From: Buttiauxella sp965119215
GTDB lineage: Bacteria; Pseudomonadota; Gammaproteobacteria; Enterobacterales; Enterobacteriaceae
NCBI GenBank assembly: GCA_965119215.1
Contig: CBCPKK010000038.1
Coordinates: 1-64,000, forward strand
Direction of reading: 5' to 3'
Length of the DNA: 64,000 bases
Numbering within the stretch: position 1 is the stretch's first letter; each line of letters starts with the position of its first letter. Below, piece after piece: positions 7,961-17,979 of this stretch. Below the pieces are notes generated by a model. That model saw nothing but the letters and a program-made list of their open reading frames with translations. It had not been told where the DNA came from and did not search any database. The position numbers and the translations under genes are program-made.

Positions 7961-9979
7961 CTACTGATTCCCCGCCCACACCACCATCACTTTGTCATCG
8001 CCCGACGTACGGCTAAATCCGTAGCCTTGTTTCATGCTCAGCGTGTTCTGCTGGCCCGCACCGATTGCCGGATGGCGGGCGCGGAACTGGCTAATTTTCT
8101 GCCAGTGCGAAAGTGTTGCCAGGTTTTGCCCCCAGTTCATATCTGAACGCGTTCCCTGAAGTGGGTCAGAACCGGTCGGGCCAAACGGGCGTTCAGTTTC
8201 ATCGCCATAGAAAATCTGCACCGCACCAGGTGCCAGTAATAACAGCTCCGCCGCACGCTGGCCTCCCTCACGGAATAAGCGGGTATCGTGCGAAGAAAGG
8301 TAGCTAAGAACGTTAAAATCCTGCAACTTAGTCGCCATTTGCTGCCAGGTGAGATCCATATCAGCCAGGCAATTCACCGCTTTTGCGGCCTGCTCCTGGT
8401 AATCAAAATTGATCATCGCGTCAAAACCGCTGTTGTAGTAGTCACTTTTCATTACGCCGTGACCCCAGGATTCACCGGTCATCCAGAACGGTGCATCATC
8501 CAACTTCTTCTGTGGATTCGCTTTTTTCCATTCGGCCAGCGCGCTAACAGACTGCTCTTTAAGCTGCTGCCAGCCCGCTTTTTCGACGTGTTTTGCCGTA
8601 TCCACGCGGAAACCGTCAATCCCGTAATCACGAACCCACTGGCTGAGCCAATGAGTCAGGTAATCTCGTACGGTGTAGTCCGCAATCTCGTTAGCGTTGG
8701 TATCAGGCTTATGGCGATAAAAAATCGGCAAACCGGCGGGCTGTGTGGATTCCGTTTTTAAGTCCGGTAGGAAGGCAAGCGACATCGTTAAATCATCAAA
8801 ACCAGGAGAGTCGTAATCGCCAATATCGGTGCGGATCCAGTTTTTACCCCACCAATTTTGCCAGGCGGTTTTGTCGCTGAAATTAATGTAATCATTGAAG
8901 GAGTGCCAACTTTGGCCTGCGCCTGGCTTCCAGTCAGTCCAGTGCTTGCCGAGCGTTTTTGTGAGCTCATCGCCTTTGAGGTATAACGCGCCGAACTGGT
9001 ATTCCTGCATGTCAGCAAGCGTTGCGTAGCCCGTGTGGTTCATCACGATGTCGAACAGGATGCGAATGCCGCGTTTGTGGGCTTCATCCACCAGTGTACG
9101 CAGTTCGTCCTCGGTGCCCATATTGGCGTCGAGTTTTGTCCAGTCCATGGTGTAGTAACCGTGGTAGGCATAATGCGGGAAGTCCCCTTTCGTACCGCCG
9201 CCCACCCAGCCGTGGATTTGTTCCAGCGGCGAGCTAATCCACAGTGCGTTCACGCCCAGTTGCTGAAGATAATCGAGTTTTTGAGTTAAACCGGCCAGAT
9301 CACCACCGTGGAACGTGCCGATTTCCTGCATGCCATCTTTGTGGCGGCCATAACTGTTGTCGTTTTTCGGATCACCATTTTTAAAACGGTCAGTCAAAAC
9401 AAAATAGACCGTGGCGTTATGCCAGCTAAACGGCGCTGCCTGTTTAGTCGTGGCGGATTCCAGAAGCAGCAGGCCGTTGCTGTTCGCCGCAGGCATCAGG
9501 GTAATCTGGCCTTGTTTGACCGTTGCCGTCGCACCACTGTAGAAATCACGCACTTCGCTACCTTCAGAGAAGGTTTTACTGACATCTACCGTGAGCGGTT
9601 TACCATCCCATTTTGGGCATTGCCGCGTTACATCAACCGGTGCTGCTTGTGCCTCGCTATTCACACTCAGGCTGAGTGTCGGCGTGCCGCTGCGTGTATC
9701 AATTTGTACCTGATACTCACCTTCACGAAATAAACGCCAGACAGGCGCTTCACCCGCGCAAGGTTTCAGTGAAAGTGCCTGATTGAGCTTGATGGATTCT
9801 GCTGGTTGCCAACAGGCCTGGTCGAGTTTTAGGGTAAGCGGCAAAGTACCTTTCGCAAGTTTTGCGTGGCTCACAAATAACCCTGGATTTTGCTCTTTAA
9901 ATGCAGGTATTCCAGGTAATGACCAGGCTGCTTGCACAAGGCCTGGGAACAGAAGAAATAGCAGAGGTAGGGTTTTCAT
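7961..9979 (-). CDS. malS: Periplasmic alpha-amylase MalS
   Basis: Secreted GH13 alpha-amylase that cuts long maltodextrins in the periplasm. Starting at 9979 gives 672 residues (E. coli 676) with a clean signal peptide, MKTLPLLFLLFPGLVQA. A frame-extended Met 39 bp upstream would put a charged segment before it and is rejected. The GH13 motifs DIVMNHTG, GIDGFRVDTAKHV, MTGESWGHG and SSHDTRLF are all present, covering the catalytic Asp/Glu/Asp. Cysteines at the N-terminal domain fit a disulfide-containing periplasmic enzyme. Expected to be MalT-controlled, as in E. coli. Confidence 0.94.
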   Translation of the reverse strand: MKTLPLLFLLFPGLVQAAWSLPGIPAFKEQNPGLFVSHAKLAKGTLPLTLKLDQACWQPAESIKLNQALSLKPCAGEAPVWRLFREGEYQVQIDTRSGTPTLSLSVNSEAQAAPVDVTRQCPKWDGKPLTVDVSKTFSEGSEVRDFYSGATATVKQGQITLMPAANSNGLLLLESATTKQAAPFSWHNATVYFVLTDRFKNGDPKNDNSYGRHKDGMQEIGTFHGGDLAGLTQKLDYLQQLGVNALWISSPLEQIHGWVGGGTKGDFPHYAYHGYYTMDWTKLDANMGTEDELRTLVDEAHKRGIRILFDIVMNHTGYATLADMQEYQFGALYLKGDELTKTLGKHWTDWKPGAGQSWHSFNDYINFSDKTAWQNWWGKNWIRTDIGDYDSPGFDDLTMSLAFLPDLKTESTQPAGLPIFYRHKPDTNANEIADYTVRDYLTHWLSQWVRDYGIDGFRVDTAKHVEKAGWQQLKEQSVSALAEWKKANPQKKLDDAPFWMTGESWGHGVMKSDYYNSGFDAMINFDYQEQAAKAVNCLADMDLTWQQMATKLQDFNVLSYLSSHDTRLFREGGQRAAELLLLAPGAVQIFYGDETERPFGPTGSDPLQGTRSDMNWGQNLATLSHWQKISQFRARHPAIGAGQQNTLSMKQGYGFSRTSGDDKVMVVWAGNQ

Positions 9980-10294
9980 AGAGTTAAGCCCGTGATTATC
10001 TTTTATCCAGTGTGACACTGTTTTATATCGCGCAATTCATCCCAAAACGGGTAATACGGGGAGGAGATAATAGGGTGAGTGACGAGGTTATCAGTTTGCT
10101 GAAATATGGGATAACCATCGCATATTACGACACTTTTTATCGTCATAAGAAGATCGTACGTGACATCGTTTAGGAATCGGATTATTTCTTTTGGTGCTCT
10201 GGAGGGTTATTTTTGATAGTATTCGCCTTTACTTCACTCGATTACTTTTGACAGTTAAGGCATAAGAGACATATCGATTCAACCAGGAGATCCA
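9980..10294. promoter_or_regulatory. malS-bax divergent intergenic region with possible MalT box
   Basis: About 315 bp with no gene. GGGGAGGAGA at 10058-10067 matches nine of ten positions of the MalT box GGGGA(T/G)GAGG. A full set of boxes was not found. The bax start is preceded by CCAGGAG. Otherwise I see nothing specific. Confidence 0.35.
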
Positions 10295-11143
10295 ATGATA
10301 TCAACCCCAATCCGACGATTTGGGGCCGCGATACTCATGTTACTGACCTTCAGCTTTTCAGCTGGGGTATTAGCAAGTAAACATGAGCCAAAATCGCATA
10401 AAGCCCATTTAGTTACGACTAAACATACAGCAGCAAAAAGTACGACGACACAAAGTAAGAAACTGGCAAATAGTAAGAAAGAGTATTCTCGCAATAGTGA
10501 AATTGCATCGCTCCCTGACTTGCGAAAATACCCTTCCGGAACACCTAGAAAAAAAGCGTTTCTCCGGACGGTCATGCCATATATTACTAGTCAAAATGCA
10601 GCGATCACCGCTGACCGTAACTGGCTGGTTTCTAAGCAATATGAGAAACGCTGGTCACCGTCAGAGCGTACGCGTATGAAAGATATTACCAAGCGCTATA
10701 AAATTGCGTGGAATGGTAATACGAACCGTATGCCGTGGAACCAGCTGATGGAAAAAGTCGACATCATTCCTACCAATATGGTGGCAACGATGGCCGCAGC
10801 CGAAAGCGGCTGGGGTACGTCTAAAATTGCGCGCAGTAATAACAACTTGTTTGGTATGAAGTGCAGCCAGAAGCATTGCAACAGCGGACCAGGCAAAGTT
10901 AAAGGCTACTTGCATTATGATTCAGTTGCGGAAGGTGTTAACTCTTACGTTACAAATCTGAATACACATGCAGCCTATAAATCTTTCCGTAAATCACGCG
11001 CCCAATTGCGCAAAGCGGATCAAGAAGTGACTGCCAGCAATATGATTCATAAGCTGAAAGGGTATTCCACAAGGGGTAGCAGCTATAACAACTACCTATT
11101 TGCGATGTACCAATCCAATCAGCGTTTTATGGCACCAAATTAA
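10295..11143 (+). CDS. bax: Bax protein, glucosaminidase-like peptidoglycan hydrolase family
   Basis: A 282-residue exported protein (E. coli Bax 274) with a signal-like N-terminus MISTPIRRFGAAILMLLTF, followed by a Lys/Ser/Thr-rich linker to about residue 70. The C-terminal two thirds is a FlgJ/LytG-type endo-beta-N-acetylglucosaminidase domain, with the signature MAAAESGWGTSKIARSNNNL (catalytic Glu in AAESGWG) and LFGMKC. Cellular role is poorly known even in E. coli. A strong RBS (AGGAG) precedes the ATG. Confidence 0.9.
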   Translation: MISTPIRRFGAAILMLLTFSFSAGVLASKHEPKSHKAHLVTTKHTAAKSTTTQSKKLANSKKEYSRNSEIASLPDLRKYPSGTPRKKAFLRTVMPYITSQNAAITADRNWLVSKQYEKRWSPSERTRMKDITKRYKIAWNGNTNRMPWNQLMEKVDIIPTNMVATMAAAESGWGTSKIARSNNNLFGMKCSQKHCNSGPGKVKGYLHYDSVAEGVNSYVTNLNTHAAYKSFRKSRAQLRKADQEVTASNMIHKLKGYSTRGSSYNNYLFAMYQSNQRFMAPN

Positions 11144-11177
11144 TTAAAATAAAATGTTAATAATAAGTAATAATTCA

Positions 11178-11204
11178 CGCCTTCAATATGAAGGCGTTTT
11201 TTTT
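11178..11204. terminator. Terminator after bax
   Basis: Stem CGCCTTC / GAAGGCG with loop AATAT at 11178-11196, then eight T. It lies between the convergent bax and xylR genes. Confidence 0.9.
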
Positions 11205-11220
11205 ATACCCAAATCAATAG

Positions 11221-12399
11221 CTAAACCAGTATTTCACTGTAGCGCTCGCGGTGTTCTTTTGGCGTTGCGTCATACTCTTTCTTGAACACCGAATAGAAAT
11301 ATTGCAGCGAAGGGTAACCGCACATCTGCGAAATTTCGTTGATAGACAAAGACGTAGACACCAACAGGCTGCGCGCTTTTTCTAGTTTTTCGGCGTGAAT
11401 CATTGCATGAATGGTTTCACCGACTTCCTCTTTAAAACGCTTCTCAAGATTCGAGCGCGAAATCCCCACCGCATCCAACACTTGCTCAACTTTAATGCCT
11501 TTGCAGGCATGGTTGCGGATGTAGTGCATCGCCTGAATGACCGCAGGATCATGCAAAGAGCGGTAATCCGTTGAACGGCGTTCGACCACTCGTACCGGCG
11601 GCACCAGAACGCGTTGTAAAGCTAACGGTTCATTGTCCATTAAGCGGTGCAACAATTTGGCAGCCTGATAACCCATCTGCCTTGTCCCCTGCGCCACCGA
11701 CGAAAGCGCGACACGCGACAAATAACGCGTCAGTTCTTCGTTATCAATCCCAATCACGCAGAGCTTTTCCGGCACCGGAATATGCAGATGTTCGCAGACT
11801 TGCAGCAGATGCCGTGCGCGGGCATCGGTTACGGCAATAATCCCGGTTTGTGGAGGCAATGTTTGCACCCAGTCCGCCAGCCGGTTTTGCGAGTGTTGCC
11901 AGTTCTCTGGCGCTGTTTCTATCCCCTGGTAAACCACACCACGGTACTTTTCTTTTGCCACGAGTTGGTTAAAAGCATATTCGCGCTCCATTGCCCAGCG
12001 CTTGCCGCTGGAGTTCGGTAAGCCGTAGAAGGCGAAACGCTGAACGCCTTTTTCCTTGAGATGCAAAAATGCGCTTTCCACCAATGCGTGGTTGTCGGTC
12101 GCGATGTAATGCACTGGCGGGTAATGCTCAGGCAAGTGATAAGAGCCACCGATGCCGACAATCGGCACGTCGGTTCCGGCTAACAAACGCTGGATTTCTG
12201 CATCATCAAAATCGGCAATCACACCATCGCCCAGCCACTCCTTGATATTGTCGATGCGGGCACGAAAATCTTCTTCAATGAAAATATCCCACTCAGATTG
12301 AGACGCCTGCAAATATTCGCCAACCCCTTCCACTACCTGGCGGTCGTAGGCTTTATTGGCATTGAATAACAACGTAATGCGATGACGTTTCTCAAACAT
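11221..12399 (-). CDS. xylR: Xylose operon activator XylR
   Basis: A 392-residue activator, equal to E. coli XylR, starting MFEKRHRITLLFNANKAYDR. The N-terminal two thirds is a LacI/periplasmic-binding-protein-like xylose domain. The C-terminal 100 residues are an AraC/XylS HTH (VGISRSNLEKRF; INEISQMCGYPSLQYFYSVF). An upstream in-frame Met exists at 12438 but lacks homology, so 12399 is used. It lies downstream of xylFGH on the same strand, and activates xylAB and xylFGH with xylose and CRP in E. coli. Confidence 0.96.
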   Translation of the reverse strand: MFEKRHRITLLFNANKAYDRQVVEGVGEYLQASQSEWDIFIEEDFRARIDNIKEWLGDGVIADFDDAEIQRLLAGTDVPIVGIGGSYHLPEHYPPVHYIATDNHALVESAFLHLKEKGVQRFAFYGLPNSSGKRWAMEREYAFNQLVAKEKYRGVVYQGIETAPENWQHSQNRLADWVQTLPPQTGIIAVTDARARHLLQVCEHLHIPVPEKLCVIGIDNEELTRYLSRVALSSVAQGTRQMGYQAAKLLHRLMDNEPLALQRVLVPPVRVVERRSTDYRSLHDPAVIQAMHYIRNHACKGIKVEQVLDAVGISRSNLEKRFKEEVGETIHAMIHAEKLEKARSLLVSTSLSINEISQMCGYPSLQYFYSVFKKEYDATPKEHRERYSEILV

Positions 12400-12447
12400 A
12401 ATTGTTCCCTGATAACAAAACCTTAAATGCAATACCACAACCGCAGC

Positions 12448-12474
12448 AATGCCGGGAAACCTTGCCCCGGCATT
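12448..12474. other. Intercistronic stem-loop between xylH and xylR
   Basis: A 9-bp stem AATGCCGGG / CCCGGCATT with a 9-nt loop and no T-tract on the transcript strand. It is more likely an RNA-stability or partial attenuation hairpin than a full terminator; xylR could be expressed by read-through from xylFGH and from its own promoter. Confidence 0.6.
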
Positions 12475-12492
12475 GTGATCATTTGCACACTC

Positions 12493-13674
12493 TTATGCTT
12501 TGCGTTTGGTTGCCGAATCCATCCATACCGCCAGCAGCAAAATGGCTCCTTTTACGATGTACTGCCAAAACGTGGGCACATCCATCATGCTCATTCCGTT
12601 ATCCAGCGAGGCCATGATAAATGCGCCCATGACGGCACCGGCAACACTCCCCACGCCGCCCGCAAGGCTTGTACCGCCAATCACACAGGCCGCAATGGCA
12701 TCAAGTTCAGCAATATTCCCGGCAGAGGGGGAACCCGCGCCCAGGCGCGAGCTGAGAATCAAACCCGCAATAGCAACCATCAGGCCATTTATGGCAAATA
12801 CCGCCAGTTTGGTGCGCTCAACATTAATACCAGAAAGGCGTGCTGCTTCGATATTGCCGCCAATCGCATAAATGCGCCGCCCAAACGCGGTGCGGGTCGC
12901 CATAAACATTCCCGCAAGCAGCAATAACGTGAGGATCAGCACCGGGGTTGGCACACCGCGATAGTCATTGAGCAGCCAGATAGCACCCAACACGATGACT
13001 GCCGTGATAGCCTGCCGCCCTACTGCGCCTGTCGATGCGGGCGTTGCCAACCCAAGCGCCTGCCGACGAGTACGCATCCGCCATTGCCACGCAATGAACA
13101 CCACGAGGCCTAACGTACCAATGCCAAATCCGATACCGTCCGGCAGGTAGCTTTGCCCTATTTGCGACATGGCAGCACTGGTTGGCGAAACGGTGGTGCC
13201 GTTGGTAATACCAATCAAAATGCCACGAAACGCCAGCATTCCAGCAAGCGTGACGATAAACGACGGTACTTTGCGGTAGGCCACCCACCAACCATTCCAC
13301 GCGCCCAGCAGCAGCCCGAGGACGAGCGTTACGGCAATCGTGAGTGGCAATGGCCAGCCTAACCAAACATCAAAAATCGCCGCGACACCGCCCAGTAAGC
13401 CCATCATCGAGCCGACGGAAAGGTCAATTTCTGCCGAGATAATGACGAACACCATACCCACCGCCAGGATTCCGGTAATTGCAGTCTGGCGCAGCAGGTT
13501 AGAAACGTTCCTGGCGCTGAGATAAGAACCGTCAGTCGTCCAGGTGAAAAACAGCATGATCACGACAATGGCCGCAATCATGACAAAAACCTGCAGATTA
13601 AGCGCCCGTAAGCCCGCAAAAGGTGACGCGGTGGGTGCCGTGAGTTTCATTTCAGACGGATTGCTTTTCGACAT
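12493..13674 (-). CDS. xylH: D-xylose ABC transporter permease XylH
   Basis: A 393-residue inner-membrane permease of the ribose/xylose (RbsC-type) family, the same length as E. coli XylH. About ten hydrophobic segments are visible, with the family motifs SAEIDLSVGSMMGLLG and ACVIGGTSLAGGVGSVAGAV. Its start overlaps the end of xylG by 23 bp, so translation is coupled. Confidence 0.95.
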   Translation of the reverse strand: MSKSNPSEMKLTAPTASPFAGLRALNLQVFVMIAAIVVIMLFFTWTTDGSYLSARNVSNLLRQTAITGILAVGMVFVIISAEIDLSVGSMMGLLGGVAAIFDVWLGWPLPLTIAVTLVLGLLLGAWNGWWVAYRKVPSFIVTLAGMLAFRGILIGITNGTTVSPTSAAMSQIGQSYLPDGIGFGIGTLGLVVFIAWQWRMRTRRQALGLATPASTGAVGRQAITAVIVLGAIWLLNDYRGVPTPVLILTLLLLAGMFMATRTAFGRRIYAIGGNIEAARLSGINVERTKLAVFAINGLMVAIAGLILSSRLGAGSPSAGNIAELDAIAACVIGGTSLAGGVGSVAGAVMGAFIMASLDNGMSMMDVPTFWQYIVKGAILLLAVWMDSATKRKA

Positions 13675-15193
13675 GTTTTTCGCTCCTCAGTGCGGCTTCC
13701 ATGACCTGCTCCTGGGTCAGGTTGTGGTTAATCAGGTCGGCTTTGATTCGCCCTTCATGCATCACCAATACTCTGTCGCTCAGACCGAGCACCTCTGGCA
13801 ATTCCGATGAGATAACAATGACCGCAATCCCTTGCTGAACCAGCTGATTGATCAGTTTGTAGATTTCGTATTTCGCGCCAATATCAATGCCGCGAGTGGG
13901 TTCATCCAGAATCAAAATGCGGGGATTGAGCAGCAGGCAGCGTGCAAGAATCGCTTTTTGCTGGTTGCCCCCGCTCAGGCGGCCAATCGCCAATTCTGGC
14001 GACGAGGTTTTTACTTTCAGCCGTTGAATGGATTGCAGGATGCAGTTTTGTTCGGCGGCGTCATCAAGATGGGTTAACGCGCCCGAAAATTGGCTTAGAG
14101 CGGCAAGCGTAATATTTTGCCCCACCGCCATCACCGGCACGATGCCATCTTTTTTACGATCTTCGGGCACCATCGCAATGCCATGAGCAATGGCTTGCTG
14201 GCAGTTACCAATAGTGACCGGCTTGTTTTCAATAAAAATACGGCCTTCGGATTTACCCGGCCAGACGCCAAACAAACACTGCACCGCTTCGGTTCGCCCG
14301 GCACCTACCAGCCCCGCAATGCCCAGAATTTCGCCTTTATGCAGAGAAAACGAAATGTCGTTCACCCGTTTGATATTTCGGTTAACCGGGTGCCAGGCGG
14401 TGAGATGCTCAACGCGCAGAATTTCCTCGCCAGTCTGGTGTGGCTCATTGGGATAGAGCGCCGTAAGCTCACGCCCCACCATCATGGTGATGATGTCTTC
14501 TTCACGCATCAATTCGGCATCGCGGGTGCCAATAGGCTGCCCGTCGCGGATAACGCAAATGGTGTTGGAAATGGCTTTAACTTCGTTGAGCTTGTGGGAG
14601 ATATAAATGCAGGCGATGCCATGCGCTTGCAGGTCACGAATAATCGCTAACAGCACCGCCGTTTCTTGCTCGGTGAGTGAAGCCGTGGGCTCGTCCAGAA
14701 TCAGCAAACGCACCTGTTTGTTCAGCGCTTTGGCAATTTCGACAAGCTGCTGCTGCCCAAGCCCCAACGAACCGACGCGGGTATCTGGCGAAATGTTTAA
14801 GCTCACCTGTGCCAGCAGCTTTTGGCAACGGAGCGTCATGCTGTCGTAATCCAGCACGCCATATTGTGATAATTCAGCACCCAAGAAAATATTCTCAAGC
14901 ACCGTCAGATGCTTAACCAGCGCTAGTTCCTGGTGAATGATCGCAATGCCTTTGCGTTCGGTGTCGCGGATATGGCTCGCCTGGAGTTTTTCACCAGCAA
15001 ACCAAATTTCACCTTCGTAGCTGCCGTAAGGATAAATGCCACACAGCACTTTCATCAGCGTGGATTTGCCCGAGCCATTTTCACCGCAAAGTGACAGCAC
15101 TTCACCGGCACCAACAGCCAGACTGACGTTATCCACGGCCTTCACAACCCCAAAGGCCTTAGTGATGTTTTTCATTTCCAGTAAATAAGGCAT
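13652..15193 (-). CDS. xylG: D-xylose ABC transporter ATP-binding protein XylG
   Basis: A 513-residue double ATPase, identical in length to E. coli XylG. The first Walker A is GENGSGKST, and the signature LGLGQQQLVEIAKAL and Walker B LLILDEPTASL follow. The second half has a degenerate Walker A (GLVGAGRTE) and signature LSGGNQQKAILARCL, as is usual for sugar ABC ATPases. ATG 15193 has AAAGGAGG just upstream; the frame extends upstream only through non-homologous residues. Confidence 0.96.
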   Translation of the reverse strand: MPYLLEMKNITKAFGVVKAVDNVSLAVGAGEVLSLCGENGSGKSTLMKVLCGIYPYGSYEGEIWFAGEKLQASHIRDTERKGIAIIHQELALVKHLTVLENIFLGAELSQYGVLDYDSMTLRCQKLLAQVSLNISPDTRVGSLGLGQQQLVEIAKALNKQVRLLILDEPTASLTEQETAVLLAIIRDLQAHGIACIYISHKLNEVKAISNTICVIRDGQPIGTRDAELMREEDIITMMVGRELTALYPNEPHQTGEEILRVEHLTAWHPVNRNIKRVNDISFSLHKGEILGIAGLVGAGRTEAVQCLFGVWPGKSEGRIFIENKPVTIGNCQQAIAHGIAMVPEDRKKDGIVPVMAVGQNITLAALSQFSGALTHLDDAAEQNCILQSIQRLKVKTSSPELAIGRLSGGNQQKAILARCLLLNPRILILDEPTRGIDIGAKYEIYKLINQLVQQGIAVIVISSELPEVLGLSDRVLVMHEGRIKADLINHNLTQEQVMEAALRSEKHVEKQSV

Positions 15194-15225
15194 AGCCCCT
15201 CCTTTACCTGTTAAGGGTGGGTTTC

Positions 15226-15245
15226 GCCCGCGACAAAGCACGGGC
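15226..15245. other. Intercistronic hairpin between xylF and xylG
   Basis: GCCCG / CGGGC with a 10-nt loop in the 60-bp gap. Such hairpins after a binding-protein gene commonly protect the upstream message and give an excess of the periplasmic protein. There is no T-tract. Confidence 0.5.
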
Positions 15246-15253
15246 GCTATGGG

Positions 15254-16246
15254 CTATAGCTCGTTCTTTTTGTGGAAACCGTCTGCCACGACGGTACTGT
15301 CGATATTGGCTTTATCCACTTCGATTGGCGTCAGCAGCCGCGAAGGGACGTCTTTCATGCCATTATTTAATACGGCATCTGATGCAGGTTGTTTGCCCTC
15401 ACCTAATTCCACGGCGATTTCAGCCGCCGTGTTCGCAAGCTTGGTGATTGGCTTGTATACCGTCATGGTTTGCGTGCCAGCGATAATACGTTTCACCCCG
15501 GCTAAGTCAGCATCCTGCCCGGAAATGGCGACTTTTCCCGCAAGCCCTTGCGCACTTAATGCCTGAATTGCACCGCCAGCCGTCGCATCGTTTGATGCCA
15601 CAACCGCATCAATTTTGTTGTTATTTGCCGTCAGCGCATTTTCCATAATTTTCAATGCGTTTTCTGGTAGCCAGCCATCGGCCCATTGATCGCCAACGAT
15701 TTTTATTTTTCCACTATCTATATAAGGTTTTAATACCTTCATTTGTCCTTCACGGAACAGCTTGGCATTATTATCAACCGGTGAGCCACCCATTAAGAAA
15801 TAATTCCCAGAAGGCACTTTATTAACAATGCTTTGCGCTTGTAGCTCACCGACCTTTTCATTATCAAAAGAGATGTAATAATCAATATCCGCATTATTAA
15901 TCATACGATCGTAAGCTAATACTTTTATCCCTTCTCTTTTCGCTTCTGCAATCACATTACTTAATACCTGGCCGTTGTAAGGAATAATGACCAGCACATC
16001 GACGCCGCGGTTGATCATGTTTTCGATTTGCGACATTTGCGTTTCTTCGTTGCCGTTAGCGGATTGTACGAACACTTTCGCGCCCAATGACTCCGCTTTT
16101 TTAACAAAAATATCGCGATCTTTTTGCCAGCGTTCAAGGCGCAAATCGTCTATCGCCATACCGATTTTTACTTCTTTGGCGATACCGCTGATGCTGGTGA
16201 GTACGAGTGAGGCACACAACGTTAGTAAGAGGTTCTTAATCTTCAT
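15254..16246 (-). CDS. xylF: D-xylose-binding periplasmic protein XylF
   Basis: A 330-residue periplasmic binding protein with signal peptide MKIKNLLLTLCASLVLTSISG. The mature part has the pentose-binding-protein pattern: KIGMAIDDLRLERWQKDRD, MINRGVDVLVIIPYNG, VVASNDATAGGAIQAL and ISGQDADLAG. It is first in the xylFGH operon and divergent from xylA. Confidence 0.95.
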   Translation of the reverse strand: MKIKNLLLTLCASLVLTSISGIAKEVKIGMAIDDLRLERWQKDRDIFVKKAESLGAKVFVQSANGNEETQMSQIENMINRGVDVLVIIPYNGQVLSNVIAEAKREGIKVLAYDRMINNADIDYYISFDNEKVGELQAQSIVNKVPSGNYFLMGGSPVDNNAKLFREGQMKVLKPYIDSGKIKIVGDQWADGWLPENALKIMENALTANNNKIDAVVASNDATAGGAIQALSAQGLAGKVAISGQDADLAGVKRIIAGTQTMTVYKPITKLANTAAEIAVELGEGKQPASDAVLNNGMKDVPSRLLTPIEVDKANIDSTVVADGFHKKNEL

Positions 16247-16615
16247 TTTTTATACCTGTAGGGTGGTGAGTAATCGGATTAAAAATTATTAACATCTGTT
16301 AACCAGGGGCAATTGTTGTCTGTGAATGGCATTCCAGCAATTACAGATTTTTATCTTCCCATTACGTTTTTTTGTTTAATTGTTAATTTATGATGGCGAT
16401 CTGCTTTTAAATTAACAATTTCATTCATTTCGTTATTTACTGGAATAACGCTCGAGATATTTATTTTATTAATTTCAGCGTTTTTTGCGAGGCAGCGCAC
16501 ATTTGAGCATTCTCTTAATCGCAGTGTGAAATAACGTAATTGAGCAAACTCTGAGGAAAATACAGGATGGTTACAGAATCGCTTACTTGCCGTTCCCCTG
16601 ATTACGGAGTCAATT
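16247..16615. promoter_or_regulatory. Divergent xylF-xylA control region
   Basis: A 369-bp AT-rich region without a gene. The part near 16531-16551 (GTGAAATAACGTAATTGAGC) resembles the segment just upstream of E. coli xylA. XylR and CRP sites are expected here by analogy. I could not assign individual operators with confidence. The xylA RBS region reads ACGGAGTCAATT before the ATG. Confidence 0.6.
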
Positions 16616-17938
16616 ATGCAAGCCTATTTCGACCAACTTGACCGTGTACGTTTCGAAGGCACTAAAACCACTAATCCACTGGCATTCCGCCACTACAACC
16701 CTGACGAAATCGTGCTGGGTAAACGTATGGAAGAACACCTGCGTTTCGCGGCATGCTACTGGCATAACTTCTGCTGGAACGGTGCGGATATGTTCGGTGC
16801 CGGTTCTTTTGAACGCCCATGGCAGCAAGCAGGTGATGCATTAGGTCTGGCGAAACTGAAAGCTGATGTGGCCTTCGAATTCTTCCATAAGCTCAACGTG
16901 CCGTACTATTGCTTCCACGACATCGATGTGTCGCCAGAAGGCGCATCGTTGAAAGAGTACCTGAATAACTTCGCGCAAATGACTGACGTGCTGGCACAAA
17001 AACAGCAAGAAACAGGCGTGAAGTTACTGTGGGGTACTGCCAACTGCTTCACGCATCCTCGTTACGGCGCGGGTGCTGCGACAAATCCAGATCCAGAAGT
17101 CTTCTCCTGGGCGGCAACTCAAGTCGCCACAGCCATGAGCGCCACTCACAAATTGGGCGGTGAAAACTACGTGTTGTGGGGCGGCCGCGAAGGTTATGAA
17201 TCCCTGCTCAATACCGATCTGCGCCAGGAACGCGAGCAAATTGGCCGTTTCTTGCAGATGGTGGTTGAGCACAAACACAAAATTGGTTTCCGTGGCACGC
17301 TGCTTATCGAACCAAAACCACAAGAGCCAACCAAGCATCAGTACGATTACGACGTCGCCACGGTTTATGGTTTCCTGAAACAGTTTGGTCTGGAAAAAGA
17401 GATCAAAGTAAACATCGAAGCAAACCACGCAACGCTTGCGGGGCACTCGTTCCATCATGAAATTGCCAGCGCGATTGCTCTGGGTATCTTCGGCTCAGTT
17501 GACGCCAACCGTGGCGATCCACAGTTGGGTTGGGACACCGACCAGTTCCCGAACAGCGTTGAAGAAAACGCACTGGTGATGTACGAAATCCTGAAAGCGG
17601 GCGGTTTCACCACAGGCGGCCTGAATTTTGATGCCAAAGTCCGCCGTCAAAGCACCGATAAGTACGATCTGTTCTATGGTCATATTGGTGCGATGGATGT
17701 GATGGCGCTGTCGCTGAAAATTGCTGCACGCATGATTGAAGACGGTGAGCTGGATAAGCGCGTTGCAAAACGTTATGCCGGTTGGAATGGTGAAGTGGGC
17801 CAGCAAATTCTGAAAGGGCAAATGTCGCTGGCGCAAGTTGCGCAGTACGCTGAGCAACATAACCTGGCACCGCAGCATCAAAGCGGACATCAGGAACTGC
17901 TGGAAAACCTGGTTAACCATTACCTGTTTGATAAATAA
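16616..17938 (+). CDS. xylA: Xylose isomerase XylA
   Basis: Converts D-xylose to D-xylulose. It has 440 residues, identical in length to E. coli XylA. The catalytic CFHDIDVSPEG block has His101 and Asp104. The metal-binding segments IEPKPQEPTKHQYDYD, NIEANHATLAGHSFHHE and DANRGDPQLGWDTD are intact. It is divergent from xylF and followed after 127 bp by xylB, with a short ERIC-like repeat in the gap. Confidence 0.97.
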   Translation: MQAYFDQLDRVRFEGTKTTNPLAFRHYNPDEIVLGKRMEEHLRFAACYWHNFCWNGADMFGAGSFERPWQQAGDALGLAKLKADVAFEFFHKLNVPYYCFHDIDVSPEGASLKEYLNNFAQMTDVLAQKQQETGVKLLWGTANCFTHPRYGAGAATNPDPEVFSWAATQVATAMSATHKLGGENYVLWGGREGYESLLNTDLRQEREQIGRFLQMVVEHKHKIGFRGTLLIEPKPQEPTKHQYDYDVATVYGFLKQFGLEKEIKVNIEANHATLAGHSFHHEIASAIALGIFGSVDANRGDPQLGWDTDQFPNSVEENALVMYEILKAGGFTTGGLNFDAKVRRQSTDKYDLFYGHIGAMDVMALSLKIAARMIEDGELDKRVAKRYAGWNGEVGQQILKGQMSLAQVAQYAEQHNLAPQHQSGHQELLENLVNHYLFDK

Positions 17939-17979
17939 ATTATCTGTGCGGTAAATAGTCATCCCAGCGCCACGTTGTT